Of a stretch of 64,000 nucleotides of DNA, positions 1 to 11,410 are shown piece by piece. The stretch covers positions 35,392,001 to 35,456,000 of the forward strand of contig NC_070614.1 of assembly GCF_027172205.1 (NCBI RefSeq), given 5' to 3'. Source of the stretch: Podarcis raffonei (lineage: Eukaryota; Chordata; Lepidosauria; Squamata; Lacertidae). Within the stretch, counting starts at the first letter, position 1. Every line of letters starts with the position of its first letter. The notes beneath the pieces are model-generated. The model was not told the origin of the DNA and did no database searches. It saw only the letters and a program-made list of their open reading frames with translations. The translations under genes were made by a program, and so were the position numbers.

Positions 1-199
1 ATTTTCACAAGCAGATTTTACAACTCTCAGCAAATTTGGAGGAAAAGTGGAAATAACATAATAAATAAATTTGAATAACTTGCTTCTGTCTCTTCCCCCA
101 TCTCAAGTAAGGTATATTTCTTAAGGCACATTCGCAGCAGCTGGTTGAAAAGTTGGCAACCCCACCTAGAGTCTTGGTGTTTTCTTTCTTTCTTTCCAG

Positions 200-1766
200 C
201 TCTCTGAACGTCTGTCTGGAGTGCAGCCCACTTCTGTACGAAGCTCAGGGCAGCTTCCCTCAGTCAGCCTTGATCTCCGCACGTGGCTTTCTCTTCCAGT
301 AAGAATAATTATTTATTTGAAAAATTCCTATCCCGCTTTTCATGCCCTCAGAGTATGGCTTAAAATGATGATAGAAAGCAAGTAACAACATAAATTGTGT
401 TTAACAACATTGTCAGTCTCTACAAGAGGCGGTAAAAGCCCTTGTGAACTACTCAATGCCACCAGAAGCCTGATAAAGCAAACAAAATGTTTTGCTACCT
501 GGTGCCTAAAAGATATGAAATGTTGGCTTTGGGTGAGCTGATAAGGAGAGGGAATTCCGTCACTGAGGTGTCACCAGTGAAAAGGCCCTCTCCCTCCAGG
601 ACCCACTGACCTTGCCTCTGAAGGTGAGGTCACCTGGAGGCAGATTCGCGGTCGTGGCTTCCCCCACAGAATCTTGGAAAGTAAGGTTACAGAGAACCAG
701 GCAGAGGGCCTTCTCGGTAGTGGCACCCACCCTGTGGAACACCTTCCCATCAGAGGGCAAACAAATAAACAACTATATGGCTTTCTGAAGACAATCTGAA
801 GGCAGCGCTGTATCAAGAAGTTTTTATTGCTTGATGTTTAGTTGTGTTTTTATATTATGATGGATGCCACCCAGAGTGGCTGGACAACTCAGTCAGATGG
901 GCAGGGTATAAATAATGTTGTTGTTGTTGTTGTTGATCAACTTGAGTGGGGGCAATATAGATTGGGGAACTAGTGTTAGGAAGAAGGTTAAACACCCTTA
1001 CCCTAAGTTATCTCCTTGACCAGATTAATTAGACACCTCTTTCTGTAGGCTGCAATTTGTTATTTGTTTTGAAGTAGGCTATCCATTATCAATTTCCCAG
1101 ATTAACATATAGTTTGGGCCTTAATCAATGATTAGTATTTTGGATGGGAAGTTTTGGCAGAGCTTTGGGACACTCCATAGCTGCCTGCTTTCGCCAGAGT
1201 TTCTTTCCACATCTCAAGGGCAGGGAGGGAAGAGGCAGGGCACCTGGGTGCTCCTAATCCTGCCATTTTCCCAGGATGCCAAGCGCCTGACCTACATGTC
1301 CAAGATGCTGCCATTTTATCAGGGTTTGGCACAACAGCTGAGGGACCATGAGGCCACCAAAGAAGACTCTAAATTCCTATCTAACCTTGAAGACATCAGT
1401 CTTTCCCTCCGAGACCTGGACCATCACGTGAGTTATCAGGTAGGTTTTCCTGCCCTTTGGGACACAGCTAGGTGGGGCAAAGGCGTCCTTTATCTTTTGT
1501 GCTGTTTTAACACCTTTCCTTGATTCTCCCTGTAGATTTTGCTTTGGGGCCTGCCGATTGAAAACGAGCCTGAGCCAACACTCAAGCCCCTTCAAATTCT
1601 TCAGCACTGGAGTTGGTGGAGGAATCGCCAGGAAGTGTATGTCATTTTGCGCTCCCTCAACAGTTTCCTGTGCCGGGTCACAAGGGAATTCTCGCTGCTG
1701 AGGACTCGGGTGGCTAAAGAGACTTCCTTTCCCAAGGCTTCCAGATCTCCACCACTCCCAGCCTAG
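200..1766 (+). CDS. IL27: Interleukin-27 subunit alpha (p28), 3' part of the gene
   Basis: This is the secreted four-helix cytokine subunit that pairs with EBI3 to form IL-27, signalling through gp130 and IL27RA. Three coding exons are visible, all in phase 0: 200-298, 1275-1439 and 1536-1766 (stop TAG at 1764). Each is bordered by AG and GT. The first exon reads LSERLSGVQPTSVRSSGQL and continues into PSVSLDLRTW, which matches the region of mammalian p28 around GEQLPDVSLTFQAW. The second begins DAKRLTYMSK and ends SLRDLDHHVSYQ, matching the LRDLQRHLRFQ region. The last ends with a helix-D-like segment, SFLCRVTREFSLLRTR. The signal peptide and N-terminal exons lie left of the window. The long poly-Glu loop of mammalian p28 is missing: the loop here is only about 12 residues around LPIENEPEPT. 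The identification rests on recalled sequence plus its position next to APOBR. Confidence 0.88.
300..545 (-). repeat. LINE 3'-tail fragment, reverse orientation
   Basis: This intronic stretch starts with an ATTTATTTGA-rich run followed by TCCCGCTTTTCATGCCC, the reverse of the ATATAAATAAAT-ending 3' tails common in lizard LINEs. It resembles fragments near 13255, 16380 and 31420 in this window. The family cannot be assigned more exactly by eye. Confidence 0.4.
560..940 (+). mobile_element. L2-type LINE, 5'-truncated 3' end with (GTT)n tail
   Basis: This is the 3' end of an L2-like non-LTR retrotransposon within an IL27 intron. It carries the last coding remnant (CAGAGGGCCTTCTCGGTAGT, then ...CCCTGTGGAACACC) and the hallmark 3' UTR CCCAGAGTGGCTGG...GGGCAGGGTATAAATAATG followed by a GTT microsatellite (921-936). 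The same end is present at 62640-63003. Confidence 0.75.
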
Positions 1767-1950
1767 ATCCCCAATCCGCTGTCAGAGAATGCTGGCATCC
1801 TGGCATCCAGACCACAACACCTCCCCTACTGTAATTTATGGATTTACCAATTACCTTAAAATATTTAATTTATAAGTATTTATTTTTTTCTAAATGTTTA
1901 TATTTTATATTTTTAACTTATTTTTTTTCAATAAAACCAACACTGCTGTG
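1767..1950 (+). promoter_or_regulatory. IL27 3' UTR with AU-rich elements and poly(A) signal
   Basis: After the IL27 stop codon the DNA becomes strongly AT-rich from about 1855, with ATTTA-like and TTATTT motifs around 1865-1925. A canonical AATAAA follows at 1930-1935. AU-rich elements of this kind commonly destabilise cytokine mRNAs, so rapid turnover of this transcript is a reasonable inference. Confidence 0.7.
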
Positions 1951-2044
1951 ACCATTTATGGAAACTGTTGTTTCAGTTCAGCAAAGGCGCTTTTCTTGGG
2001 AAAGAGATAAGAAAGAGTGAAAGAGAAAGCAAAGCTAGGAATGT

Positions 2045-2330
2045 TTGACAGACAATTCTAAACCTGCCTTAGGCAGCTGGCTTTCTGCTGATCTGGGCAG
2101 TATATGCACCACACTTTTAAATCACATGGTGGCTTCTCTGCAAAGAATTCTGTGCCTCCTCGCCACAGCCGCTCCGGGTGCATGTGGCGGCAGCAGGGGG
2201 TGGGGGCAGAGGGTGGGGGGCGTATGCAGCAGTGGAGGAGCAGGAGGAAGTGGCGAGCTCCCAACAGTGCAAGGAACAGGAGTGGGTGGCAGGGAAAGAT
2301 TCTTGTCTGAAAGTCCGAAGAGGCACTGAC
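2045..2330. other. Spacer after IL27, GC-rich, no gene recognised
   Basis: This stretch contains G-rich runs around 2195-2225. Several short open frames overlap on both strands, but none shows a recognisable domain or conserved splice sites. They look like chance frames in GC-rich DNA. Confidence 0.5.
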
Positions 2331-2593
2331 AAACAATATAACTCAGTTGGTAGAGCATGGTGCTGATGATGCCAAGGTTGCAGGTTCGATCCCCAGCTGC
2401 ATAGGAGGTAGGACTAGATCAGGGGTAAAAGGTAAAGGGGCCCCTGACCATTAGGTCCAGTCACGGACGACTCTGGGGTTGCGGCGCTCATCTCGCTTTA
2501 GTGGCTGAGGGAGCTGGCGTTTGTCCGCAGACAGCTTCCGGGTCATGTGGCCAGTGTGACAAAGCCGCTTCTGGCAAACCAAAGCAGTGTACG

Positions 2594-3026
2594 TGTAATG
2601 GTTATAGGGGTTGCTCGTGCGTAAGTTGCCGCCACTCCTGGCTAGGTTACCTGGTTGAACCCTTTCTGTCTGGACAGCCCTTCACTTCGTGGCTGTTTCA
2701 GTCGCTGGCAGAATCCGTCAGTGGCGTTTCTTGAACTTCTTCCAGCAAAGAAGTTCTTTGACGCCAAGTCTCCTCCTACTCTCCCTGCGCGGAAGTCTTC
2801 TGCGCAGCGAGGGTGTGGGCAGCGGAGCACCCGTACTCTCTCCGCTGGTCTCCAGTGAAGAGTCCTGGAGCCTCCTCTCCGATTCCCCCATCTGCCCCCC
2901 TTCTCCACTGGTGTTACGCTGATTTCCTTCCCCAGCAGATGGGCTGCCTCTCTGCCTGCTGGGACCCTCTCCGGCATCCCTCTGGAGCCTCCCTCCACCT
3001 CTGGCTCCGATTGCAGTTCCCTGACA
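2594..3026 (-). repeat. 3' LTR of the chromovirus
   Basis: This 433-bp copy begins TGTAATGGTTATAGGGG and ends CCCTGACA on the plus strand, so its ends are the usual TG...CA. It is about 98 percent identical to the copy at 7706-8140. The last pol-derived reading frame runs on into this LTR. Confidence 0.9.
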
Positions 3027-6000
3027 TCCACCTCCCCCCCAGGACCCCCTCCACCCCCGGCCCGACCTTCTGATTCAACCTCGTCCCTTTCCTCGGCCGA
3101 CGATGCGGGGAATCCCCGGAAGCAGCTGTCGCCCTCCTCTGAGGATTCAAAACCCGCTTCCCACCCGCTCCGATCTCTTCCCGCGGGGTGGGCCTCCCAG
3201 TCTGATTCTTCTCCCTCTGACACCTCCCCTCCTTCCTGTTCGGAGGCAGGGAAACCCACAAAGTCCTCTTCGTCGTCTGTGGTTCCAAATTGTTCCTCCC
3301 AGAATCTCGCTAGTGGTTTTGGTTTATCTGGGAACAGGCTGTGGAAATCTTCCACCAGATACCCGTCATTGAGTGCCTCAGCGGGAACCCACGTGTTTTC
3401 TGACCTGGGTTCTCCCTCCCAAGCTACCAAGTACTCCACCTGGCGCCCTCGCCACCTTGAATCGAGTATTTCCATGGCTTGGTTGTGGTGTTCCCTCTCC
3501 TCTACCCGCAGGTGGGTGGTGACTCCTCCCTCCCGCCCCGGAAATTCCCGCCCCTCCCTGTACGGTGAGAGTAGGGACCTATGGAACACCGGATGTATCT
3601 TCATGCTGTCAGGCAACTTGAGCTTGAATGCCACGGGGTTCACCTGCTGTGTTACCTCAAAAGGTCCCAGCCGCTTCGGCTGCAACTTCTTGCACCCTCC
3701 CTTAAGGGGTAACCCTTGGGTTGACAACCACACTCGGTCTCCCACCCGTATGGCCTCCCCCTCCCGATGGTGCTTGTCTGCCTGCCTCTTGTAAACTTCC
3801 TTGGCCCGCTCCAAGTTCATCTTGAGTTGCTGGTGCTAGGCCTCCATTTCTTCCACAAACTGCTCTGCCGCAGGTACACTCCATCCTTCCTCCCCCCTCC
3901 CCGGGAAGGCCCTGGGGTGACACCCATAATTGGCCATGAACGGGCTCATTCCCGTGGACACATGTTCAGCGTTACTGTACGCAAATTCAGCCAGCACTGG
4001 TTTCTCTACCCAATCATTCTGTCTCTCGCTGATGTAGCAGCGTAGGTATTGCTGGAGTATACTGTTCGCTCTTTCTGCTTGCCCGTTGGTTTCCGGGTGT
4101 CTCACCGTCGAGAAGCCCACCTCAACCTGCAGCAAGCTCATGAGCTTCCTCCAGAACCGGGAAGTAAATTGTTTCCCGCGATCTGAGATGACCCTCGAGG
4201 GAGCCCCATGCAGCCTGAAGATGTGATCCACAAACAACCTGGCTGCTTCCTCTGCCGTCACCGCATGTGAGCAAGCTATGAAATGGCACATTTTCGTCAG
4301 TAGATCGACTACTACCATGACTGCTGTCTTCCCCCTTGACTTGGGCAAATCTGTCATAAAATCGATGGACACCACCTCCCAGGGTCTTCCCGGCGTGGGT
4401 AAGGGTTCCAGTAACCCTGCGGGGGCCGCCCTCTCCCCCTTTGCCCTCTGGCAGCGGTCGCACCCCCGTACATATTCCCGTACATCTTCCCTCACCCTTG
4501 GCCACCAGAACTGCCTGGTGACAAGCAGCATGGTTTTGTGCTGTCCAAAGTGCCCCGCTGTTGGGTTGTCGTGGAGTTGTTTGAGTACCTTCCCCCTCAA
4601 GGTCTCCCCCGGTATGTACAGCGCCCCCTTGTAGTACAGTAGCCCTTCCTTTTCCTCAAACCCTCCATGGTTTTCCCTTCCGTCCCTGAGTTCCCTGATT
4701 TTAGTTTGAGCGAACCCGTCGTTTCTAGTAAGCCCGGCCAGTTCTCGTTTCCCAACCAACGCTCCCCCCCACACCCATCGGTTCTCGGGGAACACGTGTT
4801 GGATCTCCGGCGGTCCCTCTCCTTCCATGTACTCTGGCTTCCGGGAGAGAGCATCTGCTCTTACGTTTTCCTCTCCCGGCACATATCGGATCTCGAAGGA
4901 AAACTTGGAGAACTCCTGTGCCCATCGAATCTGTCTCTGGTTGAGTACTCGCGCAGTCCTCCAGTATTCCAAGTTCTTGTGATCCGTACAAACCTGGATC
5001 TTGTGCTGCGCCCCTATTAACAGATGTCTCCATCGGCGAAACGCTGCATAGATCGCAAGCAGTTCGCGGTCATACACCGTGTAGTTTTGCTACGACTTGC
5101 TCAGCTTCCTCAAGAAAAAGGCACATGGCCTCCAGCCCTGCTGGGCCCCTGGCTGCAATAGTACCGCTCCGATGGTTCGGTCTGACGCGTCGGTCTCCAG
5201 CCTCATGGGCTTCTCCAGATCAACGTGCAGGAGCTGCTCTTCCGAAGCGAACGCCTTCTTCAGTCTTTCAAAGGATTGCTGAGCACTTTCTTTTTGCTAC
5301 TGAGACAATCTGTGATGGGTGCTGTCAAGTGGGCGAAGTTCTTGATGAACTTCCTGTAGAAGTTGCTGAACCCTAGGAACCTCTGCACATCCTTCCGGGT
5401 TTTGGGGGCCTTCCATTCCAGCACCGCCTGCACTTTGCTTGGGTCCATAGCTAAGCCCTTGTCTGACAACTTGTACCCCAGAAACTCGACCTCTCTGGCA
5501 TGAAATTGGCATTTGTCCAGCTTGACCCACAACTGGTGCTTCTGTAGTATCTTTAGCACTTCCCTGACGTCTCTGACATGTTGCTTCTCATTGTCCGAAT
5601 AGATTAAGACGTCGTCCAAAAAGGCTACGCAGTTCTTGTACAGCAGGGACCCCAACACGTGGTGCATGAAAGCTTGAAAGCAGGCGGAGCCCGACTGTAA
5701 TCCAAATGGCATAACTAAGTACTCAAAGGCCCCCAGGGGGGTGAACATGGTGGTCTTCCATTCGTCCCCCTCCCTCATCCTAATCAAATTGTACGCTCCC
5801 CTGAGGTCCAGCTTGGTAAAAATTTTCCCCTGCCTCACCTGTGTTAAAATGTCGTCAATCCTGGGCATTGGGAAGGTCACGGGTTCTGACACCAGGTTGA
5901 CGCCCTGGTAGTCCACAACGAGCCTGGGCTGATTAGTATCCTTTTTGTCCACAAAGAACACCGGACTGTCCCCCACCGCCTTTGATTCTCTTATGAACCC

Positions 6001-7705
6001 TCTCTTCAGGTTCTTGTCAATAAATTGCCACAACTCCTGCATCTCCCGGTCAGACATGGCATACAGCTTACCCACCGGCAGCTGAGCCCCTGGGAGTAAG
6101 TTGATTTGGCAGTCAAAGGGCCTATGGGGGGTAGTCTATCCGCCTCCTTCTCCCCTTTTGGCTCCACAGCCAGCCCAGCCACCCTGGCCACTGTCATCCT
6201 TGGGTTCTCCCCCCTGACAGTGTTCCAAGCAGTAAGCTGACCCAAAGGTGACTGACCGCTGATGCCATGACACTACTGGATCATGCAGTGCCAGCCAGCT
6301 CATCCCCAGTATTATTGGGGGTCCTGCCAGTGTGGCCACGTGAAAGGCAATGGTCTCCGTGTGCCTGGAAACCCTCATTCGCATTGGCGGGGTCTGGTGT
6401 GTCACTTCCCCTCCCAGAAGTTCCCTGCCATCGATGGTGGTCACTTGCAAGGGAAAATCCAGGGGCAGCAGGTGGAGTTGGTGCTCTAGAGCAAAGTCCC
6501 TGCTGAAGAAATTGCAGGAGCTGCCTGAATCCAGCAGCCCCTCCACCTTGACTGGGTGCCCATTCGGGAGTTCTAGCACCACTTCTATGGCTATAGCTGC
6601 CCTGGGAGGGTCAGGCTGGGGCACTTCTATTGGTTGCTGGCCTGGCTGCTGCCCCCGCTGGTTGGCAGCCAGGCGTTGTCGTTTCCCTGCGCCTGCCCTT
6701 CTCCCCCCTTCTCCTCACAGCCAGCAGCTCCCACCATCCCTTGCCAGGCCTTTCTTTGAGGGCAGACCCTGGCAAAATGTCCTGGCCGTTGGCAGAGGAA
6801 ACACTTCTTGGTGGTTTTCCAATCCTTTCCCTCCCTCTTGCGACCTTCACTGGAGTTTGAAACCTCGCGCGTGCGTGCGCCATCTATTTCCATTGGCTCA
6901 GCCGCCTGGGAAAGCTGTCTCGGTATTTCAGGAATGCAGTAGTCATGGCAACATTCCCCTCTCACTTCGCGTTTCTCCTGAGCCCGCGCTTCCTGCCGCA
7001 CTCCAAGCGCAAGCACAGCCTTGGTCAGCTGATCCATCGACTGTGGGCAGGGCGCGCGGGACAGCTCGTCCTTCACAGTTGGGGACAACCCCTCCTCAAA
7101 CAACATTTGAATGGGTTCAGAGTCCAGATCCCACCCGAGCCGGTGGATCAACATCGCAAAGCGCGACCAGTAGTCTCTAACTGATTGGCTCCCCTGCTTG
7201 CACCCCATCAATTCCCGTCGAGTCACACTTTGCTCCACTTCACTGGAATACATCGCATCCATTGCTTGGAAAATTTTCCTAAGGTCCTTCAAGGCAGCAT
7301 TTTGCGTCGTCATTAGGGGCCTGATCCATTCCCGTGACCCATCCTCTAGATGCCCCACAATATAGGCCACCCTTTCCCCATCATCAGAAAAGTCATTATG
7401 CTGCAGTTCCAAAGCGTACTCTATTTCCGTTCGGAACGCGTTGTAGTCCTGGGGCTTCCCCCCAAACTTGTGTACCAGCCCCGGTACCTTCCTTGCGATG
7501 GGGGTGGGTCTGACCTGTGCATCCTGAGTCCGTCTTTCGTCCAGCCGCGCCGTCAGGAGAGCCACATGCTGTTCCAAATCTCGGTTCCTCTCTACCAGAT
7601 TTTGCACTCCAGCTGCTTGCTCCGTCCCTCTGGCTTCTCTGGTTTGGTTCATTATGCTGCCTCCCTGTAGCTGCGCACAAGCAACATCAGAGACTGACGG
7701 ATTGC

Positions 7706-8140
7706 TGTAATGGTTATAGGGGTTGCTCGTGCATAAGTTGCCGCCACTCCTGGCTAGGTTACCTGGTTGAACCTTTTCTGTCTGGACAGCCCTTCATTTC
7801 TTGGCTGTTTCAGTCGCTGGCAGAATCCGTCAGTGGGCGTTTCTTGAACTTCTTCCAGCAAAGAAGTTCTTTGACGCCAAGTCTCCTCCTACTCTCCCTG
7901 CGCGGAAGTCTTCTGCGCAGCGAGGGTGTGGGCAGCGGAGCACCCGTGCTCTCTCCGCTGGTCTCCGGTGAAGAGTCCTGGAGCCTCCTCTCCGATTCCC
8001 CCATCTGCCCCCCTTCTCCACTGGTGTTACGCTGATTTCCTTCCCCAGCAGATGGGCTGCCTCTCTGCCTGCTGGGACCCTCTCCGGCATCCCTCTGGAG
8101 CCTTCCCTCCGCCTCTGGCTCCGATGGCAGTTCCCTGACA
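7706..8140 (-). repeat. 5' LTR of the chromovirus
   Basis: This is the 435-bp partner of the repeat at 2594-3026, with the same TG...CA ends. The gag part starts shortly inside it. No clear tRNA primer match was recognised next to it. Confidence 0.9.
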
Positions 8141-8819
8141 GTATGGAAACACCGTTTACCTTCCTGCCGGAACGGTACCTATTTATCTACTTGCCCTTTG
8201 ACATGCTTTCAAACTGCTTGGTTAGCAGAAAGATCAGGGGTAGTCAACCTTTTTATACCTTCTGCCCACTAATACATCTTTCTTGATGGTAAAATTTCCT
8301 TACTCCCCACCAGTGCTCGATGGAAGGAGGATTCAGCTTGTGCCATAGAACTCCCTACCATTCACCTAGAATCCTGAAACGCCCACTAGTGGGTGGTAGG
8401 GACCAGGTTGACAACCCCTGGACTAGATGATCCTCCTGGTCCCTTACAACTCTACTGTATGATTCTATGAACATAGACATCTAGATGGACCAAATGCTCT
8501 GCCTCATGATTAACATTAGGCACTGTTATAAGAATTCTAAGGTCTCAAATATAGAACAAATGTTCATAAATGTAAAAGCAAACACATACGTAAGTGTATA
8601 AACCACGTGTCTGAAACAGTACAGGAGAGCAATCCTGAAGCCATTTTGACTCTCTCCAAATTGACCTCAAATATTTCTCTGCAAGGAAGAAGGAAATGGG
8701 AAAAGCTTTCCAAATGTCTTTGGACTGTAGGGGCTTACACCTCCCTGCAAATACAGTCTGGCAAGTATCTGTTAAGCTGAGTAAACCATCAATATGTGTA
8801 AGAGATTCAAGAACTAAAG

Positions 8820-8930
8820 TACCATACTCTGGGCAATCACCCCCCCCATTTTCTTAATTTTGAGTCCCCCAAAATAGGGGGTGTCGTATACTTGTGGGCA
8901 TGTTATACACGGAAAAATATGGTATTTACC
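8820..8930. repeat. Fragment of a CCGTATTTTTC/TATAAG-type DNA-element family
   Basis: The segment ends with GTTATACACGGAAAAATATGG, the reverse complement of the CCATATTTTTCCGTGTATAAC start of a common reptile MITE. A related piece is at 11325-11410. Confidence 0.35.
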
Positions 8931-9434
8931 ATCTCAAAGGAATGGCCAGGCTACCCAGAAAATGCAGTCAAGTAGGGCATTATCAGGTATCCTGGCAGAC
9001 AGGAGAGAAGCAACACTCTCAGAATTCTGCTGGAGTCTGCCTCCTTCTGTGATGGATGTATGATGTTTTGGGGGGTGGTCTTGGATTACAGGGTGGGCAA
9101 TTTCAAAAGTCTTTATAGGGGCTTGTGCACCATTGTTCTGGGTCTCTCCCACCTCTTGTAAGGAGGGGAGGGAACTCTGTTGCAACAGAAAAATAAAGAT
9201 CTGCCTTGCTTTCTATGGATCTTGCCTCCATCCATTCATCTCTGATCATGGATTTACGGGACTCAGTCCCCTGGGGAGTTGGGCAGCAAAAGCCAACCCC
9301 CCTATTCCCCCCCCATAACAGCACCCTTGCTATAGATGTTTGCCAAAACTTTCTTCATCTTAACAAGTCTATCCTAATTTTGTAATTAAATATTTGTTTT
9401 AAATGTTGCTGATCTTCTCTGCATATTGTTGATA

Positions 9435-9677
9435 CAGTGGTACCTCAGGTTACAGACGCTTCAGGTTACAGACGCTTCAGGTTACAGACTCCGCTAACCC
9501 AGAAATAGTGCTTCAGGTTAAGAACTTTGCTTCAGGATGAGAACAAAAATTGTGCTCCGGCGGCACGGCAGCAGCAGAAGGCCCCATTAGCTAAAGTTTG
9601 TGCTTCAGGTTAAGAACAGTTTCAGGTTAAGTACAGACCTCCGGAACGAATTAAGTACTTAACCTGAGGTACCACTG
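9435..9677 (-). mobile_element. pogo-like MITE, copy 1
   Basis: The 243-bp element has inverted ends CAGTGGTACCTCAGGTTA / TAACCTGAGGTACCACTG and TA on both sides (9433-9434, 9678-9679), as for Tc1/mariner/pogo insertions. Internally it is made of repeated CTTCAGGTTA units and a GC-rich centre. It is the reverse orientation of the copies at 10775, 56600 and 59055. Confidence 0.8.
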
Positions 9678-9683
9678 TAATTA

Positions 9684-10770
9684 TTTTCTATCATTTTTAT
9701 ACCACTTGATGCAACTTGGCAGGGAGGTAATTCCGCAGTTTATGTATGGGCTGTGGAATTAAGTGTTGCACGTGCATACTCTGTGTGTGTGTGTGTGTTT
9801 ATATAGATATAAATAAAAAATACATAACATGCATGTCATAACTGAAGGAGACATTCACTCAGATTTCTTTTTTAAAAAACCTATTACTGGTACTGTGATG
9901 GAGACTGATCTGGTAAGAGAGATGCCAGCTAGCTGGAGGTACAGGGTCCCTGTATCTTCCACATCTGCTGACAGGCAAAGAGCCAAAAATGATGCCGTTC
10001 CCCTCCCCCGCAAGAGAACGCAGCTCTTCCATCCACTTTATGCATTTGATGTAGCAGACTTGCTGAAAAAACGGGCTGAAATAATTTGATTGTTGCTCTC
10101 TCAGAGAAGGCCTGAACCTTGTGCAATTCTGGAAACACACAATCAAATGTCCAAACATTGTTTTTAAAGCTTAAACGCAGCAGCAGCCTGCAGGAGAGGA
10201 GAAGATTGGGTCAGAGCAGTGAGACAGAAGCAGGCGGTGTTTGACTTAACAGATGGGCAACAGAAGTGGGTTCTGTGATGAGTTCTAAGAGGCTTATAGT
10301 GCAGAGCTGGAAAGACAAATTCCACCATCTATCACCCAGTGGTTAGAAGATCTCACTGCTCTTTCCACGTTCGAGCATATGGTTTGTAATCATCAATTTA
10401 ATCCAGGCACCTATTGGGAAATTTGGACTCCCTATATAAATGTATATGCTTAAAACTGGATTGAGGAAATATTGTGTCAAGGTCGTGTGGCAATGGATTG
10501 CTTTTTCCAATCATATATTATTAGTATTTTTTCCCCTGTTACAATTGCAAATTAAAACCTCAAGGGGTGGGGGGAATTGGGAATGTTTAATCCTCTTCTC
10601 TGCACCATTTCCCCAGTAAAAAACCCCTCTCTTTTAAAAAGGTGTGGGCCACATAATCCCTTTCATCCTCTGCCTAAAAAATGTCAACAGAGAGAGTGAA
10701 ACCACCTGATCAACAGCCAAAGCAAATGGGATTTATTGATTCAATAACCATGCTCATGCAAAGCAAACTA
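9684..10770. other. Spacer, no gene recognised
   Basis: Only a short GT microsatellite (about 9781-9798) and AT-rich DNA were recognised. The 86-codon frame at 9829-10089 has no family resemblance and no splice context. Confidence 0.5.
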
Positions 10771-10774
10771 AGTA

Positions 10775-10997
10775 CAGTGGTACCTTGGGTTAAGTACTTA
10801 ATTCATTCTGGAGGTCTATTCTTAACTTGAAACTGTTCTTAACCTGAAGCACTTTAGCTAATGGGGCCTCCTGCTGCCGCCGCGCCGCCGGAGCATGATT
10901 TCTGTTCTTATCCTGAAGCAAAGTTCTTAACCTGAAGCACCATTTCTGGGTTAGCAGAGTCTGTAACCTGAAGCATATGTAACCCGAGGTACCACTG
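10775..10997 (+). mobile_element. pogo-like MITE, copy 2
   Basis: The 223-bp element has ends CAGTGGTACCTTGGGTTAAG / CCGAGGTACCACTG, flanked by TA at 10773-10774 and 10998-10999. The centre contains the conserved GGGGCCTCCTGCTGCCGCCG segment shared by the family. Confidence 0.85.
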
Positions 10998-11324
10998 TAC
11001 CTCAAGGTATTTCCCTACACTGTGAGGCGGCTTTGGATCAAAAACTCTGCTCCTGGAATTGTCCGCCCCTTCTGTAGATAGATATTCCAACAACAAATCC
11101 ACAGAAATCTAGATAATGCAGATTACCAGTGCTAACACCATAGAGCTCTTGAAGGCCACTTTCTAAATTAATGAGTGGTAACTTTGAGAAGGAAACCAGA
11201 AAAAAACACTCCCCACCCACCCGCTTCCTTATTGTGAAACATTTTTTTTTCCTGGTTACATGAACATAAATGTTTCGTGCTATCCCACATGCTATTTGTC
11301 ACTTTCCGCATTCAGCTTCATGGG

Positions 11325-11410
11325 AAGTACCGTATTTTTCCATGTATAAGTCTAGATTTATTTATTTTTTTAAAAGGTTTAAAATTGGGGCTCGTCTTAT
11401 ACACGGGTAG
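11325..11410. repeat. Fragment of a CCGTATTTTTC/TATAAG-type DNA-element family
   Basis: It starts ACCGTATTTTTCCATGTATA and ends CGTCTTATACACGGGTAG. The ends are roughly inverted relative to each other, as in a small MITE. Confidence 0.4.

Larger units (their letters stand above)
2594..8140 (-). mobile_element. Ty3/Gypsy chromovirus LTR retrotransposon, broken (innermost layer)
   Basis: This is an LTR retrotransposon fossil on the minus strand. Between two LTRs it carries, in 5' to 3' order, gag with a CCHC zinc knuckle (about 6.6-7.65 kb), an aspartic-protease-like part (about 6.1-6.6 kb), reverse transcriptase (about 5.3-6.1 kb), RNase H and integrase (about 3.8-5.1 kb) and a C-terminal chromodomain (about 3.4-3.65 kb). 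The chromodomain places it among chromoviruses. A purine-rich tract abuts the 3' LTR (3027-3065 on the plus strand). A 5-bp duplication GTACG/GTATG (2589-2593 and 8141-8145) flanks the element. The coding region is broken in a handful of places, so it is not expected to be active. The LTRs differ at about ten positions in about 434, suggesting an insertion on the order of ten million years ago at a typical neutral rate. Confidence 0.92.
2428..8230 (-). mobile_element. Sauria SINE, 5'-truncated, interrupted (third layer)
   Basis: The 3' tail (reverse complement of ...CCTTTACCTTT) lies at 2428-2593. The body resumes at 8141-8230 with GGAAACACCGTTTACCTTCC. The tRNA-like head is missing. The 12-bp duplication AGATCAGGGGTA flanks it at 2416-2427 and 8231-8242. 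Sauria SINEs are tRNA-derived, have a tail resembling Bov-B LINEs and are specific to reptiles. Confidence 0.85.
2420..8420 (+). mobile_element. hAT-type MITE, interrupted (second layer)
   Basis: The element starts CAGGGGTA at 2420 and is split by the Sauria SINE after 2427. It continues at 8243 as GTCAACCTTTTTATACC and ends CAACCCCTG at 8420. Its terminal inverted repeat is CAGGGGTAGTCAACC / GGTTGACAACCCCTG. It is flanked by the perfect 8-bp duplication GACTAGAT, as hAT insertion produces. A relative lies at 53572-53754. Confidence 0.8.
2335..8470 (+). mobile_element. tRNA-Ile-derived, CR1-tailed SINE, interrupted (outermost layer of the nest)
   Basis: The left part (2335-2419) is a tRNA-like head. 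It has an A box near CTCAGTTGGTAGAGC, the stem TGGTGCTGATGATGCCA with a GAT anticodon as in tRNA-Ile, and a B box GGTTCGATCCCC. The SINE resumes at 8421 with GACTAGATGATCCTCCTGGT and ends near 8470 with the CR1-type ending ATTCTATGA. The octamer GACTAGAT at 2412-2419 and again at 8421-8428 is the target duplication of the hAT element that split it. Confidence 0.75.

Noticed and set aside
2335-2400. tRNA-Ile gene
   Set aside because: The acceptor stem is not paired and the sequence continues into a SINE body that resumes at 8421.
9829-10089. 86-codon frame that might be a small gene
   Set aside because: It has no homology, no splice sites or poly(A) signal in a sensible place, and lies in AT-rich spacer.
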